DNA of 43,162 nt from Chitinophagaceae bacterium (GTDB lineage Bacteria; Bacteroidota; Bacteroidia; Chitinophagales; Chitinophagaceae), in contig CANBSH010000018.1 in assembly GCA_947372105.1 (NCBI GenBank), positions 1 to 43,162 on the forward strand, read 5' to 3'. A program made the translations under genes and the position numbers. Shown here piece after piece: positions 15,246-23,064 of the stretch (the first letter of the stretch is position 1; each line of letters begins with the position of its first letter). The notes under the pieces were generated by a model. The model saw only the letters and a list, made by a program, of their open reading frames with translations, was not told the origin of the DNA and did no database searches.

Positions 15246-16241
15246 GTGGCCCAAAAATTTTCTAAAGAAACCTATCTATATTGGTACGAATTGATGCAAT
15301 TAATACGTCAATTTGAGTCCAAGTCGGAAGAAATGTACAAAATGGCTGGTAAAATTCGTGGTTTTTTCCATGTTTATAACGGTCAAGAAGCTATTGCAGC
15401 AGGTTGTATGACAGCCACTAATCAAGAAGATCCATTCATTACAGGGTATCGTGACCATGGTTTAGCATTGGCTAAAGGCATGAGTCCGAATTCTGCTATG
15501 GCCGAATTATATGGTAAAGCAACAGGATGTTCTAAAGGAAAAGGCGGAAGTATGCACTTTTTTAGTAAGGAACATTACTTCTTTGGAGGTCACGGAATTG
15601 TAGGTGCCCAAATTGGAACAGGTGCTGGATTGGCATTTGCAGAACAATACAGAGGGTCTAAAAATGTGGTTTTATGTTTTTTTGGAGATGGTGCTGCTAG
15701 ACAAGGAATGTTACACGAAGTATTCAACTTAGCCATGCTTTGGAAATTACCGGTGGTATTTATTTGTGAAAATAATAATTACGCCATGGGAACTTCCATT
15801 GAAAGAACCAGTAACGTAATTGATATTTATAAATTAGCAGATGCTTATGAAATGCCAGCAGATAAAATTGATGGTATGACAGCTGAAGCGGTTCATGAAG
15901 GAGTAGCGCGTGCTGTAAAACGTGCACGTGAAGGTGATGGTCCTACTCTATTAGAAATGAAAACCTATCGTTACAAAGGTCATTCTGTTTCAGATCCTCA
16001 AAAATATCGTTCTAAAGACGAGGTAGAAGATTATAAAAACCAAGATCCTATTACTAAAGTATATCATACCATTATTGAAAATAAATTCGCTACCGAAGCT
16101 GAATTAAAAGCCATTGATGATAAGATTACAGTGATTGTTGACGCCTCTGTAAAATTTGCGGAGGAAAGCCCTTGGCCAGACGATAGTGAAGTATACAAAG
16201 ATGTTTACATTGATCAAGATTATCCATTCATAGTAGATTAA
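15246..16241 (+). CDS. pdhA: Pyruvate dehydrogenase E1 component, alpha subunit (GTG start)
   Basis: 331 residues, a normal E1-alpha length. It decarboxylates pyruvate with thiamine diphosphate and passes the acetyl group to lipoyl-E2. Visible are FHVYNGQEAIAAG, YRDHGLALAKGM, KGKGGSMHF, the ThDP motif GDGAARQG (147-154) ending at ENNNYAMGTS, and the loop TYRYKGHSVSDPQKYR of PDH-type E1-alpha. The reading frame begins at GTG 15246 (MAQKFSKETY). No ATG nearby would keep the conserved N-terminal helix, so GTG is taken as the true start, with AAAGGA a few bases upstream. It is followed 17 bases later by a TPR membrane protein, not by E1-beta or E2. Confidence 0.95.
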   Translation: MAQKFSKETYLYWYELMQLIRQFESKSEEMYKMAGKIRGFFHVYNGQEAIAAGCMTATNQEDPFITGYRDHGLALAKGMSPNSAMAELYGKATGCSKGKGGSMHFFSKEHYFFGGHGIVGAQIGTGAGLAFAEQYRGSKNVVLCFFGDGAARQGMLHEVFNLAMLWKLPVVFICENNNYAMGTSIERTSNVIDIYKLADAYEMPADKIDGMTAEAVHEGVARAVKRAREGDGPTLLEMKTYRYKGHSVSDPQKYRSKDEVEDYKNQDPITKVYHTIIENKFATEAELKAIDDKITVIVDASVKFAEESPWPDDSEVYKDVYIDQDYPFIVD

Positions 16242-16258
16242 AATTATAAAATAATAAT

Positions 16259-16912
16259 ATGAGCGACTTACAGCACGAGAAACACCCTTTTTTAGATTTC
16301 GTTAATGCGAATAAAAAATCATTGACTTATATTCTAGCTTTTGTAGTGATTGCATTAGCTGGTTATGTGGGATATACTGAATTATATCAAAAACCAAGAG
16401 AAGAAAAAGCAGCAGATGCTATTTTTGCTGCAGAAAAATATTTTGCAATGGACTCTTCCAATTTAGTTTTAAATGGAGATGGACGTAGCAAAGGTGTTTT
16501 ATATATCATCAAAGAATTTAGCGGTACGAATGCAGCCAATTTAGCAAAATACTACGCTGGTGTGAGTTATTATCGTAACAATGACTTTAATAAAGCAATT
16601 GAGTATTTAAAGGATTTTTCTACGAATGCAAAGCAAATTCAAGCTATTGCTTACGGAACTATCGGAGATGCTTATTCTGAATTAAAGAACAATGACGAAG
16701 CTATAAGTTACTATAAAAAAGCAGGGGGTCATTTTCCAGAAGATGAGTCTATCTCTGCAGAATATTTATACCGTGCGGCAAGCCTATTAGATGTCACTGG
16801 TAAAGCTGATGATGCGATCGCTATTTATAAAGATATTAAAGCCAAATATCCTAAAACTGAAAGAGGTTTTATGGCGGATAAATATATTAATCGTTTGAAA
16901 GTACAACCTTAG
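16259..16912 (+). CDS. Single-pass membrane TPR protein (YfgM-like)
   Basis: 217 residues. One hydrophobic helix (about 21-42) follows a short cytoplasmic N-terminus. The rest is helical repeats with TPR spacing, for example AKYYAGVSYYRNNDFNKAIEY, AIAYGTIGDAYSELKNNDEA and AEYLYRAASLLDVTGKADDA. The architecture resembles YfgM, the periplasmic TPR partner of the SecYEG translocon and PpiD, and similar short Bacteroidota proteins. Its partner here is unknown. It starts 17 bases after pdhA and shares its message. A strong terminator follows at 16942-16978. Confidence 0.85.
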   Translation: MSDLQHEKHPFLDFVNANKKSLTYILAFVVIALAGYVGYTELYQKPREEKAADAIFAAEKYFAMDSSNLVLNGDGRSKGVLYIIKEFSGTNAANLAKYYAGVSYYRNNDFNKAIEYLKDFSTNAKQIQAIAYGTIGDAYSELKNNDEAISYYKKAGGHFPEDESISAEYLYRAASLLDVTGKADDAIAIYKDIKAKYPKTERGFMADKYINRLKVQP

Positions 16913-16941
16913 TTTTTATAGGGTTTTGACCAAAAAAATTT

Positions 16942-16978
16942 AAAGCATTCTCCACATCCTGTGGAGAATGCTTTTTTT
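16942..16978 (+). terminator. Rho-independent terminator after the pdhA-TPR operon
   Basis: 11-bp perfect stem GCATTCTCCAC (16945-16955) / GTGGAGAATGC (16961-16971), five-base loop, then seven T (16972-16978). An AAA before the stem would give a weaker signal on minus. Confidence 0.95.
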
Positions 16979-17003
16979 ATGTGGTTGATTTAATGACAAT
17001 TCG

Positions 17004-17011
17004 TATTTTTG
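17004..17011 (+). promoter_or_regulatory. -7 box directly abutting the LutA-like gene
   Basis: TATTTTTG ends four bases before the ATG at 17016, so transcription should begin at or within a base or two of the start codon. A TTG at 16985-16987 is 16 bases upstream. Confidence 0.5.
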
Positions 17012-17015
17012 ATAT

Positions 17016-17735
17016 ATGACAGTTCAATTATTTGTGCCTTGCTTTGTGGATCAGTTATATCCAGATGTCGCTTTTAATACCATCAAGGTATTGGAAAAAG
17101 CAGGATGTACCGTTAAGTATAACGCGCAACAAACCTGTTGTGGTCAGCCTGCATTTAATGCTGGATTTTGGGGTGAAGCAAAGGACGTTTGTACCAAATT
17201 TGTACAAGATTTTGATGGCGCAGATTATATAGTAAGTCCAAGTGCCAGTTGTGCTGGATTTGTAAGAAATAATTATAATAAATTATTTGAGAATAACGCT
17301 TTTCAGAGTCCTGCAAAAAAGGTGGCGAATCGTATTTATGAGTTATCTGAGTTCTTAGTAAAAATATTAAATGTAACCCATTTAGGAGCCAAATTTGAAG
17401 GGAAAGCAACCTATCATGATAGTTGTGCAGGATTGCGTGAATGTAATATTAAATCAGAACCACGTACACTTTTAAGTGCAGTGGAGGGATTGGAATTAAT
17501 TGAAATGAAGGATACCGATATATGTTGTGGATTTGGCGGAAGTTTTGCAGTAAAATTTGATACCATCAGCGTTTCTATGGCAGATCAAAAAATTGAAAGT
17601 GCTCTTACTACCGATGCTGATTATTTAATTAGCACCGATATGAGTTGTTTGATGCATTTAGATGGTCGTATGAAACACAATGGTCAAGCTTTAAAGGTGG
17701 TTCATTTAGCAGAAGTATTAGCTAGCGGGTATTAA
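17016..17735 (+). CDS. Cysteine-rich Fe-S binding protein, LutA/YkgE-like
   Basis: 239 residues with two CCG domains: QTCCGQPAFNAG (about 38-49) and DICCGFGGSFAVKF (about 169-182), plus a CAG-type cysteine between each pair (ASCAGF; DSCAGL). This is the plan of LutA and E. coli YkgE, a subunit of the L-lactate oxidising complex LutABC. MTVQLFVPCFVDQLYP fits the YkgE N-terminus, so the ATG at 17016 is right even though the -7 box is only four bases away. LutB and LutC are not adjacent; the next gene is an EVE-domain protein. It might pair with another Fe-S oxidoreductase elsewhere. Confidence 0.87.
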   Translation: MTVQLFVPCFVDQLYPDVAFNTIKVLEKAGCTVKYNAQQTCCGQPAFNAGFWGEAKDVCTKFVQDFDGADYIVSPSASCAGFVRNNYNKLFENNAFQSPAKKVANRIYELSEFLVKILNVTHLGAKFEGKATYHDSCAGLRECNIKSEPRTLLSAVEGLELIEMKDTDICCGFGGSFAVKFDTISVSMADQKIESALTTDADYLISTDMSCLMHLDGRMKHNGQALKVVHLAEVLASGY

Positions 17736-17809
17736 TTAAATAATTAATTAGTTGCTTTCATTTTCTATTTACATAATTTTTCTACATTTTTTTCATTTCA
17801 ATTTCTTTT

Positions 17810-18220
17810 ATGGCATATTGGTTAATCAAATCAGAACCTTTCAAATATTCTTGGGATCAATTTATAAAGGATAAAAAAACATTTTGGGATGGTGTACGTA
17901 ATTATGGTGCGCGCAATAATTTAAGATCTATGAAAAAAGGCGATTTCGCTTTTTGGTATCATAGTAATGAAGGAATGGAAATAGTTGGAATAGCGAAAGT
18001 CGTAAAAGAATCTTATCAAGACCCTACTACCGAGGAAACTGCTTGGTTAGCAGTCGATTTTGCACCTCATAAAAAGCTAAAACATCCTGTTACTTTAAAG
18101 GATGTAAAAGCCAATACCAATCTAGCTAAAATGGAACTGGTTACACAAGGCCGATTGTCAGTTCAAAAAGTGACAGATAAAGAATGGCAGGAAGTTATGA
18201 AAATGAGTGAAGGGAAATAA
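17810..18220 (+). CDS. EVE domain protein (thymocyte nuclear protein 1-like)
   Basis: 136 residues covering one EVE domain: it opens YWLIKSEPFKYSWDQF, followed by FWDGVRNYGARNNLRSMKKGD, FAFWYHSNEG and the beta strands IVGIAKVV and WLAVDFAP, as in the bacterial YTH-like EVE family. EVE domains bind modified bases in DNA or RNA, and some occur in modification-dependent defence proteins. Here it is a stand-alone housekeeping-sized protein with no restriction domain beside it. It lies 74 bp after the LutA-like gene and converges on the SpmA-SpmB gene. A weak 6-bp hairpin at 18251-18269 lies between the two. Confidence 0.9.
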   Translation: MAYWLIKSEPFKYSWDQFIKDKKTFWDGVRNYGARNNLRSMKKGDFAFWYHSNEGMEIVGIAKVVKESYQDPTTEETAWLAVDFAPHKKLKHPVTLKDVKANTNLAKMELVTQGRLSVQKVTDKEWQEVMKMSEGK

Positions 18221-18299
18221 TATTATTGATATTGTATACCTTCTCTTTTAGAGTATCAAATTAATACTCCCTTAATTACTGATTCAATTTTGAATTGGT

Positions 18300-19532
18300 T
18301 TATTTAAAAAAGGTATAGCCAATTACAATAGCTATTACCACTCCAATGACATCCGCAAATATTCCAGCCCATAAAGCATATCTCACTTTTTTAATTCCTA
18401 CACTTCCAAAGTAAAGTGCTATGATATAAAAAGTAGTATCTGCTGACCCTTGAAATATAGAAGCTAATTTTCCAACAAAAGAATCTGGTCCTTGTGTTTG
18501 GAAAATATCTAACATCATACCTCTCGCCCCACTCCCACTTAATGGTTTCATAATGGCTACCGGCAATGCTCCAATAAATTCGGTATTCACGCCTGTTAAT
18601 TGTATTAAATAAGTAAGACCATTTAAAATATATTGCATGGCGCCACTATCTCTAAAAACTCTAATAGCCACTAACATGGCTACTAAATAAGGGATGATTT
18701 TCACAATCACATCAAATCCATTTTTAGCTCCCTCAATAAAAGCATCAAATACAGATACTTTTTTATAAGCCCCTCCTATTATAATTCCAATAATAATGAA
18801 AAGTAATAAGCCATTACCTGCCACTTTAGAGAGTATTTCCTTTTGTTGTGGTGCTAAAGCATTCACGCCAAATAAAACTAAGAACATGAATGCCACCAAA
18901 CCTAAAAGCCATCCTATTAAAACTTTATCCCACTTCAATTTTTGATACATACCCACCATCACTATAGAAGCTAAAGTTGTTCCTATGGTAGCTAACACAC
19001 AGGGAATAAATATACTTGCCGCATCATGGGAACCAGCTGCTAAGCGATAGGAAATAATAGTCAGAGGAATAATAGTTAATCCACTTGTATGTAAAACCAA
19101 AAACATGATTTGCGCATTAGTCGCTTTTTCCTTTTCAGGATTAAGTGATTGAAGACTTTCCATGGCTTTTAAACCAAATGGAGTGGCTGCATTATCTAAA
19201 CCCAACATATTGGCACTAAAATTCATGACCATCTGCCCCATTGCTGGGTGATTGGCAGGTACCCCTGGGAAAAGTCGACTTAAAAAAGGGTTCATCCATT
19301 TGGCTAATTTTTGAATAGCACCTGCTTTTTCAGCGATATTCATCAAACCAAGGAAAAATACCATCGTACCAGCTAAAGGAAGCGCTACATCCATCACAGA
19401 GGATTTGGCAGAGTCAAATAAGCCATCGGCTAATAATTTGAAAATCTCGGTATCTCCCAAAAAGATCAATTTACAGAGTGCTATAATAAAAGCTATTACA
19501 AAAAATGCCATCCAAATGATATTCAACGCCAT
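18300..19532 (-). CDS. SpmA-SpmB fusion, nucleoside-recognition (Gate) domain membrane protein
   Basis: 410 residues with about nine or ten membrane helices. The N-terminal half matches SpmA (VPANHPAMGQMVMNFSANML followed by GLDNAATPFGLKAM), and the C-terminal half matches SpmB (VIVKIIPYLVAMLVAIRVFR, then MKPLSGSGARGMM, and FQGSADTTFYIIALYFG). In Bacillus these are two genes needed for spore core dehydration; in Bacteroidota they occur fused in organisms that do not sporulate. Gate-domain proteins are thought to move small molecules, but the substrate here is unknown. It is divergent from ychF, with a 7-bp inverted repeat at 19549-19577 in the shared intergenic region. Confidence 0.88.
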   Translation of the reverse strand: MALNIIWMAFFVIAFIIALCKLIFLGDTEIFKLLADGLFDSAKSSVMDVALPLAGTMVFFLGLMNIAEKAGAIQKLAKWMNPFLSRLFPGVPANHPAMGQMVMNFSANMLGLDNAATPFGLKAMESLQSLNPEKEKATNAQIMFLVLHTSGLTIIPLTIISYRLAAGSHDAASIFIPCVLATIGTTLASIVMVGMYQKLKWDKVLIGWLLGLVAFMFLVLFGVNALAPQQKEILSKVAGNGLLLFIIIGIIIGGAYKKVSVFDAFIEGAKNGFDVIVKIIPYLVAMLVAIRVFRDSGAMQYILNGLTYLIQLTGVNTEFIGALPVAIMKPLSGSGARGMMLDIFQTQGPDSFVGKLASIFQGSADTTFYIIALYFGSVGIKKVRYALWAGIFADVIGVVIAIVIGYTFFK

Positions 19533-19580
19533 ATCTGATTGTTTATGGTTCTAATATAGTCATTTTTGAGATTAGAATTG

Positions 19581-19588
19581 TATTTTTG
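19581..19588 (+). promoter_or_regulatory. -7 box for ychF
   Basis: TATTTTTG followed by CGC, 22 bases before the ATG at 19611. It lies inside the longer open frame beginning at 19566, which argues against that upstream start. Confidence 0.55.
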
Positions 19589-19610
19589 CGCTCTTAAACT
19601 AATACAGATT

Positions 19611-20708
19611 ATGGCTTTACAAGCAGGAATTGTGGGATTACCCAATGTAGGAAAATCAACCTTATTTAACGCAGTTAGTAATAGTGCAAAAGCACAAGCA
19701 AGTAATTATCGTTTTTGTACCATCGAGCCCAATACTGGTTTAGTGGATGTACCCGATCATCGTTTACAACAATTAGCTGTTTTAATTAACCCTACTAGAA
19801 TTGTACCTACTCAATTAGAAATTGTAGATATCGCAGGTTTAGTAAAAGGAGCAAGTAAAGGAGAAGGTTTAGGAAATAAGTTTTTAGCCAATATCAGAGA
19901 AGTAAGTGCCATTATTCATGTGATTCGTTGTTTTGAAGACGAAAATGTATTGAGAGAAGAAGGCGTAATTAATCCTATAAGTGATAAGGAAATTATTGAA
20001 ACCGAATTGCAATTAAAGGATTTAGACAGTGTTGAGAAAAAATTATCACGAAGTGAGAAAATGGCTAAGACAGATCCTAAAGCAAAAGCGGATGTGGTGG
20101 TTTTACAAAAATGTAAAGCACATTTAGAAATGGGAAAAAGTATTCGTGCCCTAGATTTATCAAAAGAAGAAAAGTTATCTATCGCAGATATCTTTTTATT
20201 AACTGAAAAGCCGGTGATGTATGTGGCAAATGTAGATGAAGCTTCTATGCATACAGGAAATAAATATTCAGAACAATTAGTGGCAATGGCCAAAGCAGAA
20301 AAAGCGGAAGTCATTGTAATGTGTAATAATATTGAAGCGCAAATTTCTGAATTAGAAGACCCAGCAGATAAAGCCCTTTTCATGGAAGAGTATCAGATGA
20401 AAGAACCTGCTTTAAATAGATTAATTCAATCCGCTTACCGTTTATTAAACTTAGACACTTACTTCACTGCAGGTGTTCAGGAAGTAAGAGCTTGGACGAT
20501 CCAAAAAGGCTGGAAAGCACCACAAGCAGCGAGTGTAATTCATACCGATTTCGAAAAAGGATTCATTAAAGCTGAAGTCATTGCTTTTGAAGATTTTATA
20601 AAATTTGAAAGTGAAGCAGCTTGCCGTGAAAATGGTAAGTTACGCATTGAAGGAAAGGAATACTTAGTAAAAGATGGCGATGTAATGCATTTCAGATTTA
20701 ATGTTTAA
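19611..20708 (+). CDS. ychF: Redox-regulated ATPase YchF (Obg-family)
   Basis: 365 residues from ATG 19611. The in-frame ATG at 19566 would add 15 residues ahead of the promoter box and is rejected. G1 is GLPNVGKS (9-16), then CTIEPNTG, the G3 region DIAGLVKGASKGEGLGN, and the C-terminal TGS-like domain ending KDGDVMHFRFNV. YchF binds ATP rather than GTP, and associates with ribosomes and the oxidative stress response. The usual NYPFCTIEPN segment reads NYRFCTIEPN here, an Arg in place of Pro next to the switch region. The rest is canonical. Confidence 0.97.
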   Translation: MALQAGIVGLPNVGKSTLFNAVSNSAKAQASNYRFCTIEPNTGLVDVPDHRLQQLAVLINPTRIVPTQLEIVDIAGLVKGASKGEGLGNKFLANIREVSAIIHVIRCFEDENVLREEGVINPISDKEIIETELQLKDLDSVEKKLSRSEKMAKTDPKAKADVVVLQKCKAHLEMGKSIRALDLSKEEKLSIADIFLLTEKPVMYVANVDEASMHTGNKYSEQLVAMAKAEKAEVIVMCNNIEAQISELEDPADKALFMEEYQMKEPALNRLIQSAYRLLNLDTYFTAGVQEVRAWTIQKGWKAPQAASVIHTDFEKGFIKAEVIAFEDFIKFESEAACRENGKLRIEGKEYLVKDGDVMHFRFNV

Positions 20709-20817
20709 TCGATTGTATAAAATTAATTAGACAAGAAATAATTATTAAATTTCATCTTAAATACAAGCATAGATAATTAGGTAGTAAATGGTTAATCATT
20801 AATTATATAATAAAATT

Positions 20818-21660
20818 ATGAACACAAAATTATTAACCCATTTTTTAGTAGTTATTAGTGTAACTTTTAATCTTTTTGCATGTGGCAATAATAACCAAGA
20901 TGCGGTTAGTAATGAAAATGCAATTAAAGCCCCACAAAATTTAAGTTACGAACTTATTAAAGTATATCCTCATGATACCCTATCCTATACTCAAGGATTA
21001 GAATGGAAAAGTGATACACTTATTGAAGGAACAGGCGATTATAGTAAAAGTTATCTTCATTTATTGGACACTAAAATGAAAGTCATTAAAGGGCCCATTA
21101 AATTAAATGGCCCTAAAGTAGCTTATGAAGATGCGATTTTTGGAGAAGGCATTACCCAGTTTGATCATAAAATATATCAACTCACTTGGAAAACAAAAAA
21201 AGTGTTTGTGTATGACGCAAAGACACTTAATAAAATTAATGAATTCAACTGGCCATATGAAGGTTGGGGATTAACACATAATGACAGTTCTTTAATAGTA
21301 TCTACTGGAGGCAGCAATTTATATTTTGTAGATCCTGCTACTTTTTCAATCCAAAGAACTTTAGGAGTATATAATAATTACGGATACGTAAGTGATATCA
21401 ATGAATTGGAATATGTAAATGGAAAAATATACGCGAATTTATATTTACATGATAATATCATACAAATAGATCCTCAAACAGGGTTAGTTACAGGGAATCT
21501 TGACCTATCAGATATTCTAGCAAAAGCAAGTGCAAAATATGATCCTAAAACCGTGAATGGAGGTTATGTATTAAATGGGATTGCTTATAAAAAGGAATCT
21601 CAATCCTTTTTTATCACAGGGAAATGCTGGCCATTAATGATGGAAATAAAGCTCAAATAA
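20818..21660 (+). CDS. Glutaminyl-peptide cyclotransferase, lipoprotein (plant/Zymomonas-type five-blade propeller)
   Basis: 280 residues. The signal sequence ends in the lipobox LFAC (Cys about residue 22), so the protein is probably a lipoprotein facing the periplasm or surface. The mature part matches the glutamine cyclotransferase family that folds as a five-bladed propeller: PHDTLSYTQGLEW, EGTGDYSKSYL, GEGITQFDHKIYQLTWK, YEGWGLTHNDSSLIVSTG, INELEYVNGKIYAN, and VLNGIAYKKESQSFFITGK. It cyclises N-terminal glutamine of exported proteins to pyroglutamate, which suits a phylum in which many exported proteins begin with Gln after signal cleavage. Its end overlaps the convergent methyltransferase gene by eight bases. 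Confidence 0.9.
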   Translation: MNTKLLTHFLVVISVTFNLFACGNNNQDAVSNENAIKAPQNLSYELIKVYPHDTLSYTQGLEWKSDTLIEGTGDYSKSYLHLLDTKMKVIKGPIKLNGPKVAYEDAIFGEGITQFDHKIYQLTWKTKKVFVYDAKTLNKINEFNWPYEGWGLTHNDSSLIVSTGGSNLYFVDPATFSIQRTLGVYNNYGYVSDINELEYVNGKIYANLYLHDNIIQIDPQTGLVTGNLDLSDILAKASAKYDPKTVNGGYVLNGIAYKKESQSFFITGKCWPLMMEIKLK

Positions 21661-22570
21661 AATCTCTTTTCTTACGAATCGTATATACTAAAGAGCTTCC
21701 TTTTTCAATGTTTTTAAAAGCCTTTAAATTAGACCAAAGTCCTACCAAAAAGGCTCTTACAATACCTATCTTACCCGATTTCTTATATTTCTCTGATAAT
21801 AATCCAACGTAAAAACTATCAAACCACATAGGTTTGATATCTATTACTTCTAAACCCTGCTTTTTCATTAAATAACGCATAGAAGGGGGTGCAAAATGAT
21901 ATAAATGCCTTGGAACATCATAAGCGGCCCAAAACTGTTTATAAAATGTAGCATCATAACTATTATAATTAGGAACTGCTATAATAAGTCTCCCATTGGG
22001 TTTTAATAATTTTTGAAAACTTTGAATATAGGGTTTTAAAGAATGTACATGTTCTAGTACATGCCATAAAGTAATAACATCAAAAGTATTTTCAGGTAAA
22101 TTAAACAGTTCATCACTGGGTAGTAATTGTAAACCATAATTTTGTAAGGCTCGATTTCTACTTGCCTCATCAGGTTCTAATGCTGTTACTTTCCACCCTT
22201 TATTTTGCATCGCATTTGCAAATGCTCCAGTTCCGGCGCCTATTTCAAGTAATTGACCTTTATACCCAGTAAATAAGGATTGAATCCAATTCGTCTTTTG
22301 AATTAAAGTATGATTACGCACTTTATGATACAATTGATGCATCCAACCCTTTGTAGAATCAGTATGTGATATATAATCCGGAAAATTATAATAAGGTGCA
22401 ATTTCTTCCACAGAAGGTATGGGATTAGTAAATCGCATACTACAATTATCACACTCTATAATTTGGAAATGTTCCTGTGTCAGTGAATAGTCTTTCACTT
22501 GTAATAAAGAAGATACATCATTAGATTGACATACTGGACAAGCTGTAAATGAAGTATTTGCTAATGACAT
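21653..22570 (-). CDS. Zinc-ribbon class I SAM-dependent methyltransferase (Methyltransf_23 type)
   Basis: 305 residues. An N-terminal zinc ribbon CPVC (11-14) and CDNC (40-43) precedes a Rossmann methyltransferase domain with motif I LLEIGAGTGAFANAM, EPD (acidic residue binding the ribose), the post-I stretch FDVITLWHVLEHVHSLKPYI and the motif around NGRLIIAVPNYNS. Such proteins methylate sugars, lipids or small molecules; the substrate is not evident. It is the last gene of a tight minus-strand operon (three bases after the preceding gene), with a TPR protein, a barrel protein and an HU-like membrane protein upstream. Its 3' end overlaps the convergent cyclotransferase gene. Confidence 0.9.
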   Translation of the reverse strand: MSLANTSFTACPVCQSNDVSSLLQVKDYSLTQEHFQIIECDNCSMRFTNPIPSVEEIAPYYNFPDYISHTDSTKGWMHQLYHKVRNHTLIQKTNWIQSLFTGYKGQLLEIGAGTGAFANAMQNKGWKVTALEPDEASRNRALQNYGLQLLPSDELFNLPENTFDVITLWHVLEHVHSLKPYIQSFQKLLKPNGRLIIAVPNYNSYDATFYKQFWAAYDVPRHLYHFAPPSMRYLMKKQGLEVIDIKPMWFDSFYVGLLSEKYKKSGKIGIVRAFLVGLWSNLKAFKNIEKGSSLVYTIRKKRDFI

Positions 22571-22573
22571 TTT

Positions 22574-23062
22574 TTAAGATTTAAAGGCAATCGCAAGTAA
22601 CCCTAATATGAATAGAATAATAGCTCCTATCCACCATCGATCTTTTGGAATCTCTACTTCGATAGTTTCTTCTGGAAGTATTATAGGCAAACTTCCTATT
22701 TCAATATTGTTGTAATAGGAACTTGTTTCAAATTGACTTTGCCATTGATAGGATTTATTATGACAATGAAATTTTCCGAAAGATCCAAAATAAATATCTT
22801 GTTGTTGGCTTAATTGATCTTTCCAAAATTGATGATATTCTTTAATCACCTGATCCATGGTGAGTTCTAAACTATGCGCTAAATATTGATAAAAATGAAT
22901 GGTTGGAGCCTCTTCATTATTTTCTAGTTGAATACTTTCATGAGGAGCTAATAAGATTCCATCCTGAAGTACCGCTTCTTTATGCACAAAATGCAACCTT
23001 CCTAAACCTGGGATTTGGAGTTGACCAAATTGAATAAAATATGGAATTAAGCTTGGGATCAT
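22574..23062 (-). CDS. Small protein with CCDC81-like bacterial HU domains and a C-terminal membrane anchor
   Basis: 162 residues. The first 115 or so look like the paired HU-type domains found in Bacteroidota SPOR proteins: LQIPGLGRLHFVHKEA is the beta-arm entry of the first, APHESIQLENN and YLAHSLELTMDQVIKEYHQF the following strands and helix, and IYFGSFGKFHCH the second arm. Residues about 141-160 form one hydrophobic helix, placing the domain on the membrane by its C-terminus. The SPOR (peptidoglycan-binding) domain that often follows in longer homologues is missing. It lies two bases after the barrel gene and three before the methyltransferase gene. The family call is from memory and moderate. 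Confidence 0.6.
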   Translation of the reverse strand: MIPSLIPYFIQFGQLQIPGLGRLHFVHKEAVLQDGILLAPHESIQLENNEEAPTIHFYQYLAHSLELTMDQVIKEYHQFWKDQLSQQQDIYFGSFGKFHCHNKSYQWQSQFETSSYYNNIEIGSLPIILPEETIEVEIPKDRWWIGAIILFILGLLAIAFKS

Positions 23063-23064
23063 GA

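Noticed and set aside
17731..17748. ATTAATTA-AA-TAATTAAT hairpin at the stop of the LutA-like gene
   Set aside because: An all-AT stem is too weak for a terminator and has no clear T-run; probably chance in AT-rich DNA.
19566..19610. N-terminal extension of ychF
   Set aside because: The promoter box 19581-19588 lies within it and MALQAGIVGLPNVGKS is the normal YchF start.
19916..20383. 155-residue minus-strand open frame inside ychF
   Set aside because: It is antisense to conserved ychF codons, composition is Ser/Phe-rich as expected for an antisense shadow, and no homologous motif is seen.
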